A DNA stretch of 64,000 bases from Mycobacterium asiaticum. Lineage in GTDB: Bacteria; Actinomycetota; Actinomycetes; Mycobacteriales; Mycobacteriaceae. Positions 25,418-33,880 of the stretch are shown here, one piece after another. The notes beneath the pieces were generated by a model. That model did no database searches. It had not been told where the DNA came from and worked only from the letters and a program-made list of their open reading frames with translations. Location: the NCBI RefSeq assembly GCF_001673315.1, contig NZ_LZLQ01000154.1:1-64000 (forward strand). Reading direction: 5' to 3'. Within the stretch, counting starts at the first letter, position 1. Every line of letters begins with the position of its first letter. The position numbers were made by a program, and so were the translations under genes.

Positions 25418-26200
25418 ATGAATATGACTTCTTTGGATTTGACCGGCCGCACCGCCATCGTCACCGGCGCCTCGCGAGGTATCGGTCTGGCGATTTCGCA
25501 GAAGCTGGCTGACGCCGGCGCCAACGTTGTGTTGACCGCCCGCAAGCAGGATGCGGCCGACGCGGCGGCGGCGCAGGTGGGCGACCGGGCCCTGGGCGTG
25601 GGAGCGCACGCGGTCGACGAGGATGCGGCCCGGCGCTGCGTCGAGCTCACCCTCGAGCGTTTCGGACGGGTGGACATCCTGGTGAACAACGCGGGAACCA
25701 ACCCCGCCTACGGGCCGCTGATCGACCAGGATCACGCCCGCTTCACCAAGATATTCGACGTCAACCTCTGGGCTCCGCTGCTGTGGACGTCGCTGGTGGT
25801 CAAGTCCGGCATGGGCGAGCACGGGGGCGCCATCGTCAACACGGCCTCCATCGGCGGCATGCATCAGTCTCCGGCCATGGGCATGTACAACGCCACTAAG
25901 GCAGCGCTGATCCACGTCACTAAGCAACTGGCGCTGGAACTTTCACCACGCATCCGGGTAAACGCCATCTGCCCGGGCGTGGTGCGCACCAGACTCGCCG
26001 AAGCGCTGTGGAAGGACCACGAGGATCCGTTGGCGAAATCGATTGCGCTCGGCAGAATCGGCGAGCCCGACGACGTAGCCGACGCGGTCGCCTTCCTTGT
26101 CTCGGATGCGGCGAGCTGGATCACCGGCGAGACCATGGTCATCGACGGCGGTCTGTTGCTCGGCGCGGCCCAGGGATACCAGGCCGGCGGTGGACAGTGA
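25418..26200 (+). CDS. FabG-like short-chain dehydrogenase
   Basis: A 260-residue SDR, the orthologue of Rv2766c by sequence and place. NAD(P) loop TGASRGIG, NNAGT, the catalytic Tyr/Lys in YNATK and the C-terminal SWITGETMVIDGG are all present. The DLTGRTAIVTGASRG start is of the 3-oxoacyl reductase type. It probably reduces a 3-oxoacyl-CoA/ACP or oxidises a hydroxyacyl-CoA. The next gene, an acyl-CoA dehydrogenase, overlaps its stop by four bases (GTGA), and a second dehydrogenase overlaps that one, so the three make one operon, which suggests a beta-oxidation-like step. Confidence 0.9.
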   Translation: MNMTSLDLTGRTAIVTGASRGIGLAISQKLADAGANVVLTARKQDAADAAAAQVGDRALGVGAHAVDEDAARRCVELTLERFGRVDILVNNAGTNPAYGPLIDQDHARFTKIFDVNLWAPLLWTSLVVKSGMGEHGGAIVNTASIGGMHQSPAMGMYNATKAALIHVTKQLALELSPRIRVNAICPGVVRTRLAEALWKDHEDPLAKSIALGRIGEPDDVADAVAFLVSDAASWITGETMVIDGGLLLGAAQGYQAGGGQ

Positions 26201-27390
26201 GTGTCCCTGGGGCGGACGCCGACGTCGACGCGTTGGTGCGGGCGTTGCTGGACGAGCACGATCCAGCCACCACCGCGCCGCGGGATTTCCTGGGCGCTCA
26301 GTTCGACGCCGGTCTGGCCTGGGTGCATCTGCCTGTGGGTTTCGGCGGATTGGGTCTGCCGCGGACCGCTCAGGAGCGCGTCGATGCCAAACTGGCCGAT
26401 GCCGGCGCGCCGTTGGGTGGTACTCCGAAGAACTACATCGGTATGGGCATGGCCGCGCCGACGATCGCGGCCTTCGGGACCGACGAGCAGAAGCGAAAGT
26501 TTCTGCGTCCCTTGTTCACCGGCGAGCAGATCTACTGCCAGTTGTTCAGTGAGCCCGGTGCCGGATCGGACCTCGCGGCCGTGGCCACTCGGGCCGTGCG
26601 GGACGGTGACGACTGGATTGTCAACGGCCAGAAGGTGTGGACCTCGCAGGCCCAACACGCGCAGATGGCGATACTCGTCGCAAGAACCGATCCGGGCGTG
26701 CCCAAACACGCTGGCCTGACGTACTTTCTGTGTGACATGACGCAACCGGGCGTGGAAGTGAGGCCGCTACGCCAGATCACCGGCGAAGCAGAGTTCAACG
26801 AGGTGTTCCTCACCGACGTTCGGGTGCCGGACGCCAATCGGCTCGGTCCCGAAGGCGGTGGCTGGCGGGTGGCGACGACCACGCTGAACAACGAGCGCGT
26901 CGCCATCGGTGCACGCGCCGGCGCCCCGCGGGAAGGCGGCCATATCGGCAAGGTCACCGCGGCATGGCGAAACGAGCCAGGCCTGCGTGACCCGGCGATG
27001 CAGGACGAGTTGATGCGCCTGTGGGTGGAAGCGGAGATACTGCGGCTCAGCGGGGAACGGCTGCGTCAGCAGGCCGTCGCCGGGCAACCCGGACCCGAAG
27101 GCGCCGGCATGAAGATCGCGTTCGCCCGTGTGGCCCAAGAGATTTCGGGATTCGAGATCGAATTGCACGGCGAAGCCGGCCTCCGGTACGACGATTGGAC
27201 GCTGGGTAGACCAGAAGTCGTCGACTTGACCGGGCGCGGGCCCGGCTACCGATACCTCCGCGCAAAGGGCAACTCGATCGAGGGTGGTACCTCTGAAATC
27301 CTGCGCAACACCATCTCCGAGCGGGTGCTGGGCTTACCTGGGGAGCACCGGGTCGACAAATCCGTCGCGTGGAAGGACCTGCCCCGATGA
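26197..27390 (+). CDS. Acyl-CoA dehydrogenase, catalytic-type subunit
   Basis: A 397-residue flavoprotein dehydrogenase. FAD and acyl motifs include LFSEPGAGSDLAAV and WTSQAQHAQ; the presumed catalytic Glu is E362 in SIEGGTSEI. It overlaps the SDR by four bases and the next acyl-CoA dehydrogenase by four bases (ATGA). In M. tuberculosis, paired FadE genes of this kind form alpha2beta2 heterotetramers with one active site per pair (for example FadE26-FadE27). This subunit would carry the base, the following one would not. These two genes are not in the M. tuberculosis copy of this block. Confidence 0.85.
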   Translation: MSVPGADADVDALVRALLDEHDPATTAPRDFLGAQFDAGLAWVHLPVGFGGLGLPRTAQERVDAKLADAGAPLGGTPKNYIGMGMAAPTIAAFGTDEQKRKFLRPLFTGEQIYCQLFSEPGAGSDLAAVATRAVRDGDDWIVNGQKVWTSQAQHAQMAILVARTDPGVPKHAGLTYFLCDMTQPGVEVRPLRQITGEAEFNEVFLTDVRVPDANRLGPEGGGWRVATTTLNNERVAIGARAGAPREGGHIGKVTAAWRNEPGLRDPAMQDELMRLWVEAEILRLSGERLRQQAVAGQPGPEGAGMKIAFARVAQEISGFEIELHGEAGLRYDDWTLGRPEVVDLTGRGPGYRYLRAKGNSIEGGTSEILRNTISERVLGLPGEHRVDKSVAWKDLPR

Positions 27391-28481
27391 GCGTCGACCT
27401 GCTTTACTCCGACACCGAGGACGCGCTGCGGGACAGTGTTCGGCAGTTGTTCGCCGACCGGTGCCCGCTGGAAGTGGTTGCGAAGTCCTATGATTCGCCG
27501 CCACCGGATTTCTCCGGTGTCTGGCGCACCCTGGCTACCGAACTCGGGCTGGCTGGGCTGTTGGTGCCCGAGTCGCTCGGGGGTGCCGGCGCGACGGTTC
27601 GCGAGGCCGCCGTGGTCCTGGAAGAGGTCGGTCGGGCGGTGGCACCGGTGCCGTTCCTGTCCAGCGCGGTGCTGGCCACGGTGGCGCTGATCAACGCCGG
27701 CGACACCGAGATCGTGTCGGCGCTCGCGGCGGGTGAGACCACTGCGGCGCTGACGGTGCCGCTGTCCACCGCGCCGTGGGAAGTGGTGGCCGGGGTGAGC
27801 TCCGGGTCGGACGGCTTGACCGGACAAGTCACCAGCGTCGCGGGGGCCGCGGAGGCCGACGTACTGGTGGTGCCGGTACTCGGGGCGGAGGGTCTGGAAT
27901 TGCACACCGTTTCGCGCGCCGACGCCGGTGTGGAGGTGTCACCGGTGTTGGCTCTGGACATGACGAGACCTCTCGCGGACGTTCGTTTTTCGGGTGCGTC
28001 ATCGTCACGGGTCGGGACCGGCCCGGGGGCGTTGACCGCGGCGTTGCAGACCGGCGCGGCGTTGCTGGCGTCCGAGCAACTCGGGCTGGCGCAGTGGTGC
28101 TTCGAAACGACACTGGCCTACGTCAAGGAACGCAAGCAGTTCGGCCGCGCGATCGGTTCGTATCAGGCGATCAAGCATCGCCTGGCCGACCTGTGGTTCG
28201 AGGTCAATGCGATGACGACGGCGGCCCGCTACGCCGCCGACACCGAGGCCCGCGGCGATGCAGATGCGGCCACCGCGGCGTCCATCGCGCAGGCCTTCTG
28301 CAGCGGCGCGGCCGTCCACGCCGCCGAGGAATGCGTTCAACTGCACGGCGGCATCGGGATGACGTGGGAATATCCCGCGCACCTGTTCCTCAATCGCGCC
28401 AAGAGTGACCAACTCGCGTTCGGCACCGCCTACCGGCACCGGTCCCGGCTGGCTGAGTTGGTGGACCTGTCCGCCACCTGA
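27387..28481 (+). CDS. Acyl-CoA dehydrogenase, partner-type subunit
   Basis: A 364-residue acyl-CoA dehydrogenase homologue. It has the helical fold and FAD contacts (YVKERKQFGRAIGSYQAIKH, LHGGIGMTWEYPAHL) but ends RAKSDQLAFGT where the catalytic subunit has the EGGT Glu, so it appears to lack the catalytic base. That fits a heterotetrameric FadE partner. The start ATG is in the stop codon overlap (ATGA) with the preceding dehydrogenase. The N-terminal helix (LLYSDTEDALRDSVRQLFADR) is the usual one for the partner subunits. The substrate could be a sterol- or branched-chain-CoA; unknown. Confidence 0.85.
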   Translation: MSVDLLYSDTEDALRDSVRQLFADRCPLEVVAKSYDSPPPDFSGVWRTLATELGLAGLLVPESLGGAGATVREAAVVLEEVGRAVAPVPFLSSAVLATVALINAGDTEIVSALAAGETTAALTVPLSTAPWEVVAGVSSGSDGLTGQVTSVAGAAEADVLVVPVLGAEGLELHTVSRADAGVEVSPVLALDMTRPLADVRFSGASSSRVGTGPGALTAALQTGAALLASEQLGLAQWCFETTLAYVKERKQFGRAIGSYQAIKHRLADLWFEVNAMTTAARYAADTEARGDADAATAASIAQAFCSGAAVHAAEECVQLHGGIGMTWEYPAHLFLNRAKSDQLAFGTAYRHRSRLAELVDLSAT

Positions 28482-28492
28482 GCCAGCGCAGG

Positions 28493-29233
28493 CTAGACGA
28501 GCGCCTCGCCGAAAATCTCCGTCATGGCGGCCCAATGCCGCTCGTCAGCGACGGGGTCGTAGGGCGGGTTGTCCGGTACCGCGAACCCGTGCCCGGCCTG
28601 GTACCACTCGATGCGGTGCTGCACACCGGCAGCCGTCAGCGCCTTCTCCAGCTGCTCGGCCTGGTCAGCAGTGAACGATCGATCGTTCTTGGCGCCGCCC
28701 ACGTATACAAGGGCGTCCATCTTGGCGGCCAGCAGGTGTGGGCTGTGCTCGTTGTCGGTCACCAACCCGCCGCCGTGGAACGACGCGGCGGCGGCCACCC
28801 GCTCGGGAAGCCGTCCGGCCAGCAGCACCGAGATGCGCCCGCCCATGCAGTAGCCGCACACGCCGAAGCGCTCGCCGGTGACCTCGTCGCGCCCGGCCAG
28901 GTAGTCGAACAAGGCGCCGGCGTCGCGGGTGACGCGGTCCGGGGTGAGGGTGCCGATCATGAACATGATGCGCGCCCGCTCGGCGGGATCCCCGAATGCG
29001 CTGCTCATGTCGAACGGGGCCCATTCGCCCTCGCGGTAGTACACGTCGGGAAGCAGCACCGCGTAGCCGAATCCGGCCAGCTTGGCTGCCATCTGATGAA
29101 AGGTCTCGCGGACGCCTCCCGCGTCGGGAATCATGATCACTCCCGGCCAGGGGCCGTCGGCCGTTTCGGGAGTGAACAGGTGGACGGGGCAGCTGCCGTC
29201 GGGAGTGCTGACGGTATCGGCGATCTTCGGCAT
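28493..29233 (-). CDS. Dienelactone hydrolase-family protein
   Basis: A 246-residue alpha/beta hydrolase of the dienelactone hydrolase family, the orthologue of Rv2765. The nucleophile Cys is in GYCMGG; the His of the Cys-Asp-His triad is in YQAGHGF. Members hydrolyse dienelactones in aromatic degradation, though mycobacterial ones have unknown substrates. The frame is open for 230 codons further upstream, but that part is antisense to thyA and has no protein-like character; the ATG at 29233 gives the canonical start. It is divergent from thyA with 42 bases between, so the two promoters overlap. Confidence 0.9.
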   Translation of the reverse strand: MPKIADTVSTPDGSCPVHLFTPETADGPWPGVIMIPDAGGVRETFHQMAAKLAGFGYAVLLPDVYYREGEWAPFDMSSAFGDPAERARIMFMIGTLTPDRVTRDAGALFDYLAGRDEVTGERFGVCGYCMGGRISVLLAGRLPERVAAAASFHGGGLVTDNEHSPHLLAAKMDALVYVGGAKNDRSFTADQAEQLEKALTAAGVQHRIEWYQAGHGFAVPDNPPYDPVADERHWAAMTEIFGEALV

Positions 29234-29275
29234 GGCACCCGTTCTACTCCTGACGGCTGGTCGTAAGCTGGCCGC

Positions 29276-30076
29276 GTGCCGATCGCGACTCCCTATGAGG
29301 ACTTGCTGCGCGAGGTGCTCGCGAAGGGAGCGCCGAAATCCGACCGCACCGGCACCGGCACCCGAAGCCTGTTCGGCAAGCAGATCAGGTATGACCTGTC
29401 GGCCGGCTTCCCGTTGCTCACCACCAAGAAAGTCCATCTCAAGTCGGTTGTCTACGAGTTGCTGTGGTTTCTGCGGGGTGATTCCAACGTCGGCTGGCTG
29501 CAGGAGCGCGGTGTCACGATTTGGGACGAATGGGCAAGTGACACAGGCGATCTCGGCCCCATATACGGTGTGCAGTGGCGGTCCTGGCCGACTCCCAGTG
29601 GTGAGCACATCGACCAGATCAGCGCCGCGCTGGAGTTGCTGCGCACCGACCCGGACTCGCGACGCATCATCGTCTCGGCGTGGAACGTGGGGGAGATCCC
29701 CCAGATGGCGCTGCCGCCGTGCCACGCGTTCTTCCAGTTCTACGTCGCCGATGGCCGCCTGAGCTGCCAGCTCTACCAGCGCAGCGCCGACCTGTTCCTC
29801 GGGGTCCCGTTCAACATCGCCAGTTACGCGCTGCTCACCCACATGATGGCCGCGCAGGCCGGCTTGGCCGTCGGCGAGTTCGTCTGGACCGGCGGTGACT
29901 GTCACATCTACGACAACCACGTCGAACAAGTCCAGCTACAACTCAGCCGCGACCCCCGGCCTTACCCCAAGCTTGTTCTGGCCCAGCGGGATTCGATCTT
30001 CGACTACACCTACGACGACGTTGTGGTGCAGAACTACGACCCGCACCCGCCGATCAAGGCGCCCGTCGCTGTATGA
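29276..30076 (+). CDS. thyA: Thymidylate synthase ThyA
   Basis: ThyA methylates dUMP to dTMP with methylenetetrahydrofolate, producing dihydrofolate. The 266 residues contain the catalytic Cys in ALPPCHAFFQFY, the dUMP phosphate arginines in DSRRIIVSAWN, and LYQRSADLFLGVPFNIASY. Start is GTG. The stop overlaps dfrA by four bases (ATGA), the standard thyA-dfrA pair that recycles the dihydrofolate. The window also encodes the flavin-dependent ThyX, so both synthases are present. Confidence 0.98.
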   Translation: MPIATPYEDLLREVLAKGAPKSDRTGTGTRSLFGKQIRYDLSAGFPLLTTKKVHLKSVVYELLWFLRGDSNVGWLQERGVTIWDEWASDTGDLGPIYGVQWRSWPTPSGEHIDQISAALELLRTDPDSRRIIVSAWNVGEIPQMALPPCHAFFQFYVADGRLSCQLYQRSADLFLGVPFNIASYALLTHMMAAQAGLAVGEFVWTGGDCHIYDNHVEQVQLQLSRDPRPYPKLVLAQRDSIFDYTYDDVVVQNYDPHPPIKAPVAV

Positions 30077-30585
30077 CGCGCACCAACCTGGGCCTCATCT
30101 GGGCCCAGTCGACGTCTGGAGTGATCGGGCGCGCCGGCAGCATCCCCTGGCACCTACCCGAAGACCTGGCCCGGTTTAAACAGGTCACATTGGGACACAC
30201 CGTGGTCATGGGCCGGCGTACCTGGGACTCGCTGCCCGCACGAGTTCGGCCGCTGCCGGGCCGCCGAAACATTGTGCTGTCCAGGCAGCAGGGCTTCGTC
30301 GCGGACGGGGCTGAGGTGGTCGGTGACCTCGAGCAAGCGCTCACCGGCGAGGACACGTGGATAATCGGCGGTGGACAGGTCTATGCGCTTGCGCTGCCAC
30401 TGGCCAACCGCTGTGAAGTCACCGAAGTGGACGTCGATCTGCCGCGCGACGACGACGACGCGCTGGCCCCCCTGCTCGACGAGGCGTGGGTGGGTGAGAC
30501 GGGGGAGTGGCTGGTCAGTCGCCGGGGCTTGCGCTACCGGTTTCACAGCTACGTCCGGTCGGTGGGGGTTGCCGCACCGGATTGA
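30073..30585 (+). CDS. dfrA: Dihydrofolate reductase
   Basis: DHFR regenerates tetrahydrofolate from the dihydrofolate made by ThyA, using NADPH; it is the trimethoprim-type target. The 170 residues show GSIPWHLPEDLARFKQ (substrate Asp/Glu loop), VVMGRRTWDSLP (NADPH phosphate contacts), and IIGGGQVYALAL (NADPH Gly loop). Length is slightly above the 159 of M. tuberculosis, with a short C-terminal extension. It is translationally coupled to thyA by a four-base overlap. Confidence 0.97.
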   Translation: MTRTNLGLIWAQSTSGVIGRAGSIPWHLPEDLARFKQVTLGHTVVMGRRTWDSLPARVRPLPGRRNIVLSRQQGFVADGAEVVGDLEQALTGEDTWIIGGGQVYALALPLANRCEVTEVDVDLPRDDDDALAPLLDEAWVGETGEWLVSRRGLRYRFHSYVRSVGVAAPD

Positions 30586-30614
30586 AACGAGTCTCTTCAG
30601 AAGGGGGATTGAGA

Positions 30615-31334
30615 GTGGTAACCGAACCAACACGGACGTTTACTCGAAAATTCTGGGGCTACGAACCGACCGCGGTCGACGCCCACATCGAGACTCTGAC
30701 CGCAAAGCAGCAGTTGCTGCGCGACGACGTGGAGAACCTGCGTGCCCGGTTGCGGGACTCCGGTGACCAGGCAGCCGCGCTGCGCAAAGAGGTCGCTCTG
30801 CTCACCGAAACCTCCTCCACGCCGCACGCGGTGCAACAGCGGATGGCGAAGATGCTGCGCAGCGCGGTCGACGAGGTGGCGCAGATGCAGGCAGAGGCGC
30901 GAGCTGAGGCCGACGCGCTGATCGCGGCGGCCGAGGCCGAAGCCGAAGCCGAGCGCCGCCGGCACGAGGAATTGGTGGCCGAGATGATCGCGCAGCAGAA
31001 GGCGCTGCAAGCCGAGAACGAAGAAGCCCAGAAAAAGCTCGACGCCGAGATGGCCGACCTGCGGGCCGAAACCCGGTCGGCGATCGACGAAGCGTGGCAG
31101 AACTCGCAACAGGAACGCGACCAGTTGCTCGCCGATGCGAAGCAGCAGGCCGATTACGAGCGTGAACAGGCCCAGCGCGCGGTCGACGAGGCCCGGGCGC
31201 AACGGATCAGAATCCTCGAGCAGCTCATGGCCGTCTACCGCGACTTGGACGCTGTTCCGGTCGCTCTCGAACAGGCCTACCAGGACGCGCAGGCGGTCGC
31301 GTCGCAGCCTGAGGAAAAAGTCAGCACGAGCTGA
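30615..31334 (+). CDS. DivIVA-like coiled-coil protein
   Basis: A 239-residue, almost wholly helical protein. The N-terminal FTRKFWGYEPTAVDAHIETL is like the membrane-binding DivIVA domain of Wag31, with a GYxPxxVDxHI pattern; then a long, Glu/Ala/Gln-rich coiled coil (about 25-215) with an Ala-rich stretch (AEAEAEAERRRHEE). There is no signal or transmembrane segment. Such proteins organise polar growth and cell wall synthesis. The start GTG follows AAGGGGGA. It lies 29 bases after dfrA, which may be only positional. Rv2762c is in this position in M. tuberculosis, but I am not sure it is the same family. Confidence 0.75.
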   Translation: MVTEPTRTFTRKFWGYEPTAVDAHIETLTAKQQLLRDDVENLRARLRDSGDQAAALRKEVALLTETSSTPHAVQQRMAKMLRSAVDEVAQMQAEARAEADALIAAAEAEAEAERRRHEELVAEMIAQQKALQAENEEAQKKLDAEMADLRAETRSAIDEAWQNSQQERDQLLADAKQQADYEREQAQRAVDEARAQRIRILEQLMAVYRDLDAVPVALEQAYQDAQAVASQPEEKVSTS

Positions 31335-31401
31335 GTCGACGGGCACGATCTAGTAGCCTCCCGCTCAAAGCAGCCGAAAGGGGGCCGCTATCCTCGGCGC
31401 C

Positions 31402-32751
31402 GTGTCGACCCGGAACGGCAGGCTCACCGCCGCCCAAGCCCGGCGAATAGCCGTTGCGGCACAAGGATTTAACGAGCCACGCCCCGCCGGGGCGATCACC
31501 CGCGCCCATCTCAGGCGACTGATCACGCGGATCCAGGTGCTGCAGCTGGATTCGGTCTCGGTGGCGGTGCGCGCCCACTACGCGCCGGTGTTCAGCCGGT
31601 TGGGGCCCTATGACCGCGGCGTGTTGGACCGCGCGGCTTGGGGTCCGACGACGATGCGGGCCGGGAAGCGGCCCGAGGAGGAGTCGGACAAATCGAGCGG
31701 GGGTCCGACGACGATGCGGGCCGGGAAGCGGCCCGAGGAGGAGTCGGACAAATCGAGTAGGCGTACGGCGCGGGACCGGTTGCTGGTCGAGTACTGGGCG
31801 CACGAAGCGGCGCTGATGGCCGTCGATGATTGGCCGCTACTGCGCTGGCGGATGCGCGAGTACCGGCACGGCCGCTGGGGCAAGCACATCGTGCAGGCCA
31901 ACCCGCAGCTGATCGAAGACGTCGTTGCGGCCGTCACCGAACTCGGGCCCAGTACCGCCGGCCAGATCGAATCGCATCTGGCGGCCGAACCCCGCCGGGG
32001 CAAGGGGCCCTGGTGGAACCGCAGCGACACCAAATGGGTGGCCGAAGCGCTATTCGCCTCCGGTGTGCTCACCACGGCCACCAGAGTGGGCTTCGCTCGG
32101 CACTACGACCTGGTGGAAAGGGTGCTGCCCGCCGCCGTGCTGGCCCGGCAGGTGGATGACGAGGAAGCCGTCCGCGAACTGGCGCTACGGGCGGCAACAG
32201 CGCTGGGCGTCGCGACCGAGGCCGACATCCGTGATTACTTCCGGTTGTCGGCGAAACAGATCAAACCCGCGATCGCCGACCTGGTGGCCGCGGGTGAAAT
32301 CGAGCCAGTGGACGTCGACGGCTGGACGGCGCCGGCCTATCTGCGGCGCGGTCGCACCATCCCGCGCCTGGATCGCGGCACCGCCCTGCTGTGTCCGTTC
32401 GATCCGCTCATCTTCTTCCGACCCCGAGTGGAGCGGATCTTCAACTTCCACTACCGCATTGAGATTTACACCCCGGCCGCCCAGCGGCAATACGGGTATT
32501 ACGTGTGGCCGCTGCTGCTGGACGGACAGCTGGTGGCGCGAGTGGACCTCAAGGCCGATCGTTCCACCGACACGCTGCGCGTGCTGGGCGCCTTTGGCGA
32601 ACCCGACATAGACCGTCCCCACGTTGCGGGCGCCCTGGCCGCGGAGCTTGAGTCGATGCGGTCCTGGCTGGGCTTGGGTGCCGTTGCTGTGTCCGATCGG
32701 GGCGATCTGGCTTCGGAGCTGCGTCGGGCTGGGAGGCGATCCGGCTTGTGA
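31402..32751 (+). CDS. YcaQ-like winged-helix DNA glycosylase-family protein with repeat insertion
   Basis: A 449-residue member of the HTH_42/YcaQ family; E. coli YcaQ (AlkX) unhooks DNA interstrand crosslinks. Visible are the N-terminal LTAAQARRIAVAAQGF, QLDSVSVAVRAHYAPVFSRLG, the DRLLVEYWAHEAALM region and the core CPFDPLIFFRPRVERIFNFHYRIEIY with RQYGYYVWPLLLDG. Two 20-residue repeats (GPTTMRAGKRPEEESDKSS) interrupt it at about residues 80-119, where relatives run straight through. They come from a duplicated 60-bp DNA repeat and keep the frame. Starts GTG; the stop overlaps hsdS by four bases. Confidence 0.85.
   Translation: MSTRNGRLTAAQARRIAVAAQGFNEPRPAGAITRAHLRRLITRIQVLQLDSVSVAVRAHYAPVFSRLGPYDRGVLDRAAWGPTTMRAGKRPEEESDKSSGGPTTMRAGKRPEEESDKSSRRTARDRLLVEYWAHEAALMAVDDWPLLRWRMREYRHGRWGKHIVQANPQLIEDVVAAVTELGPSTAGQIESHLAAEPRRGKGPWWNRSDTKWVAEALFASGVLTTATRVGFARHYDLVERVLPAAVLARQVDDEEAVRELALRAATALGVATEADIRDYFRLSAKQIKPAIADLVAAGEIEPVDVDGWTAPAYLRRGRTIPRLDRGTALLCPFDPLIFFRPRVERIFNFHYRIEIYTPAAQRQYGYYVWPLLLDGQLVARVDLKADRSTDTLRVLGAFGEPDIDRPHVAGALAAELESMRSWLGLGAVAVSDRGDLASELRRAGRRSGL
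31641..31757 (+). repeat. Two tandem copies of a 60-bp, MIRU-like repeat inside a coding sequence
   Basis: The 57 bases 31641-31697 recur without mismatch at 31701-31757, period 60. Each copy has an internal hairpin (CGGGCC-GGGAAGC-GGCCCG). Read on the other strand it begins CTCGATTTGTCCGACTCC, and continues with CCTC and GCATCGTCGTCGG blocks that recall mycobacterial interspersed repetitive units. The 60-bp period keeps the host gene in frame, adding 40 residues. Confidence 0.85.
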
Positions 32752-33866
32752 AGGCCGTGCTCGGGGATTATCTGGACTTCCACGCCGGTGACATTTCGCC
32801 GGCCCGGGCAGCAGAAGGCTGTTATCCGGTGTACGGCGCCAACGGCGTGATGGGACATACGTCTGAACGCAATGCCCGCGGCCCGCTGATAGTGATCGGT
32901 CGGGTGGGTTCTTTCTGCGGAAGCTTGCACTATTGCCACGGCGATGCGTGGGTTAGCGACAACGCGCTGATCTGCCGTCCCGATGACCCCGAGGAAACGC
33001 GGTATTGGTATTACGCGCTGCAGCATTGCGGACTCAACAGATTTCGTGCCGGATCGGGCCAACCCCTGCTCAATCAGGGCGTTCTGCGCAGCGTTCCGAT
33101 TCGCGTTGCGGACACAGCCGAGCGGACGCTGATCGGCAGCACCTTGGGCGCCTTGGACGACAAGGTCGCCGCCAACGATCGCGTGATCGCATGCGCAGAG
33201 GATTTGATGACGACGTTGGTTGAGCAGGTCCCGGAACGCGCCAAGCTGTCGGACTTGGCGCAGCGGACAGCGGTATGCGCCGAACCGCGGGATCTGCGCG
33301 GTGTGGTCGCGCACTACAGTTTCCCGGCCTTTGACCGAGCCGCTCAACCAAACCTGTTGGATTCCAACACAATCAAGAGCACCAAGTTTGTGCTGATAGA
33401 GCCCTGCGTGCTGTTCTCGAAGTTGAATCCCAGGATCCCGCGTATCTGGAACGTCCCGCAGCTTCCGTCGGCAACGGCTGTGGCAAGTACGGAGTTCGTT
33501 GTGCTGCGACCGATCGACGTTGACACCTCCGTCCTGTGGTCGGCATTGCGGCAACCCGATGTGTCGGCTGAACTCGCACGTATGTCCGCGGGTATGACCG
33601 GGAGCCGACAGCGGATCCAACCGCGTCAACTCCTCGATGTCATGGTGCGTGACGTGCGTCGGCTGGATGCTCGCTCAGCTCAGGCGATTACCGACCTCGG
33701 CGCGTTGTGTGAGCGCCGACGAGCCGAATCCGCCGAGTTGGCAGCGGTGCGCGATGAACTGCTCCCGCTGCTGATGTCCGGCCGGGTACGGTCCCGGGAC
33801 ACCGTGGATGGTCGCGTTGCGGCACTGACCACGATCCGGCGGTCCGGGTCGAGTCCCACGAAATAG
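32748..33866 (+). CDS. hsdS: Type I restriction-modification specificity subunit HsdS
   Basis: A 372-residue specificity subunit with two target-recognition domains. The first (about 1-165) has YPVYGANGVMGHTSE and the end motif GQPLLNQGVLRSVPI; the second (about 175-350) has FSKLNPRIPRIWNV and RQRIQPRQLLDVMV. Each domain is followed by a helical spacer (STLGALDDKVAANDRVIAC and RRRAESAELAAVRDELLPLLMSGR), which sets the distance between half-sites. Starts GTG overlapping the YcaQ-like gene by four bases. hsdM follows after 14 bases. No hsdR is in the window. Confidence 0.9.
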   Translation: MKAVLGDYLDFHAGDISPARAAEGCYPVYGANGVMGHTSERNARGPLIVIGRVGSFCGSLHYCHGDAWVSDNALICRPDDPEETRYWYYALQHCGLNRFRAGSGQPLLNQGVLRSVPIRVADTAERTLIGSTLGALDDKVAANDRVIACAEDLMTTLVEQVPERAKLSDLAQRTAVCAEPRDLRGVVAHYSFPAFDRAAQPNLLDSNTIKSTKFVLIEPCVLFSKLNPRIPRIWNVPQLPSATAVASTEFVVLRPIDVDTSVLWSALRQPDVSAELARMSAGMTGSRQRIQPRQLLDVMVRDVRRLDARSAQAITDLGALCERRRAESAELAAVRDELLPLLMSGRVRSRDTVDGRVAALTTIRRSGSSPTK

Positions 33867-33880
33867 GAAGGACATACGTG

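Noticed and set aside
29234..29929. N-terminal extension of the dienelactone hydrolase frame
   Set aside because: Antisense to thyA; the ATG at 29233 gives the family start.
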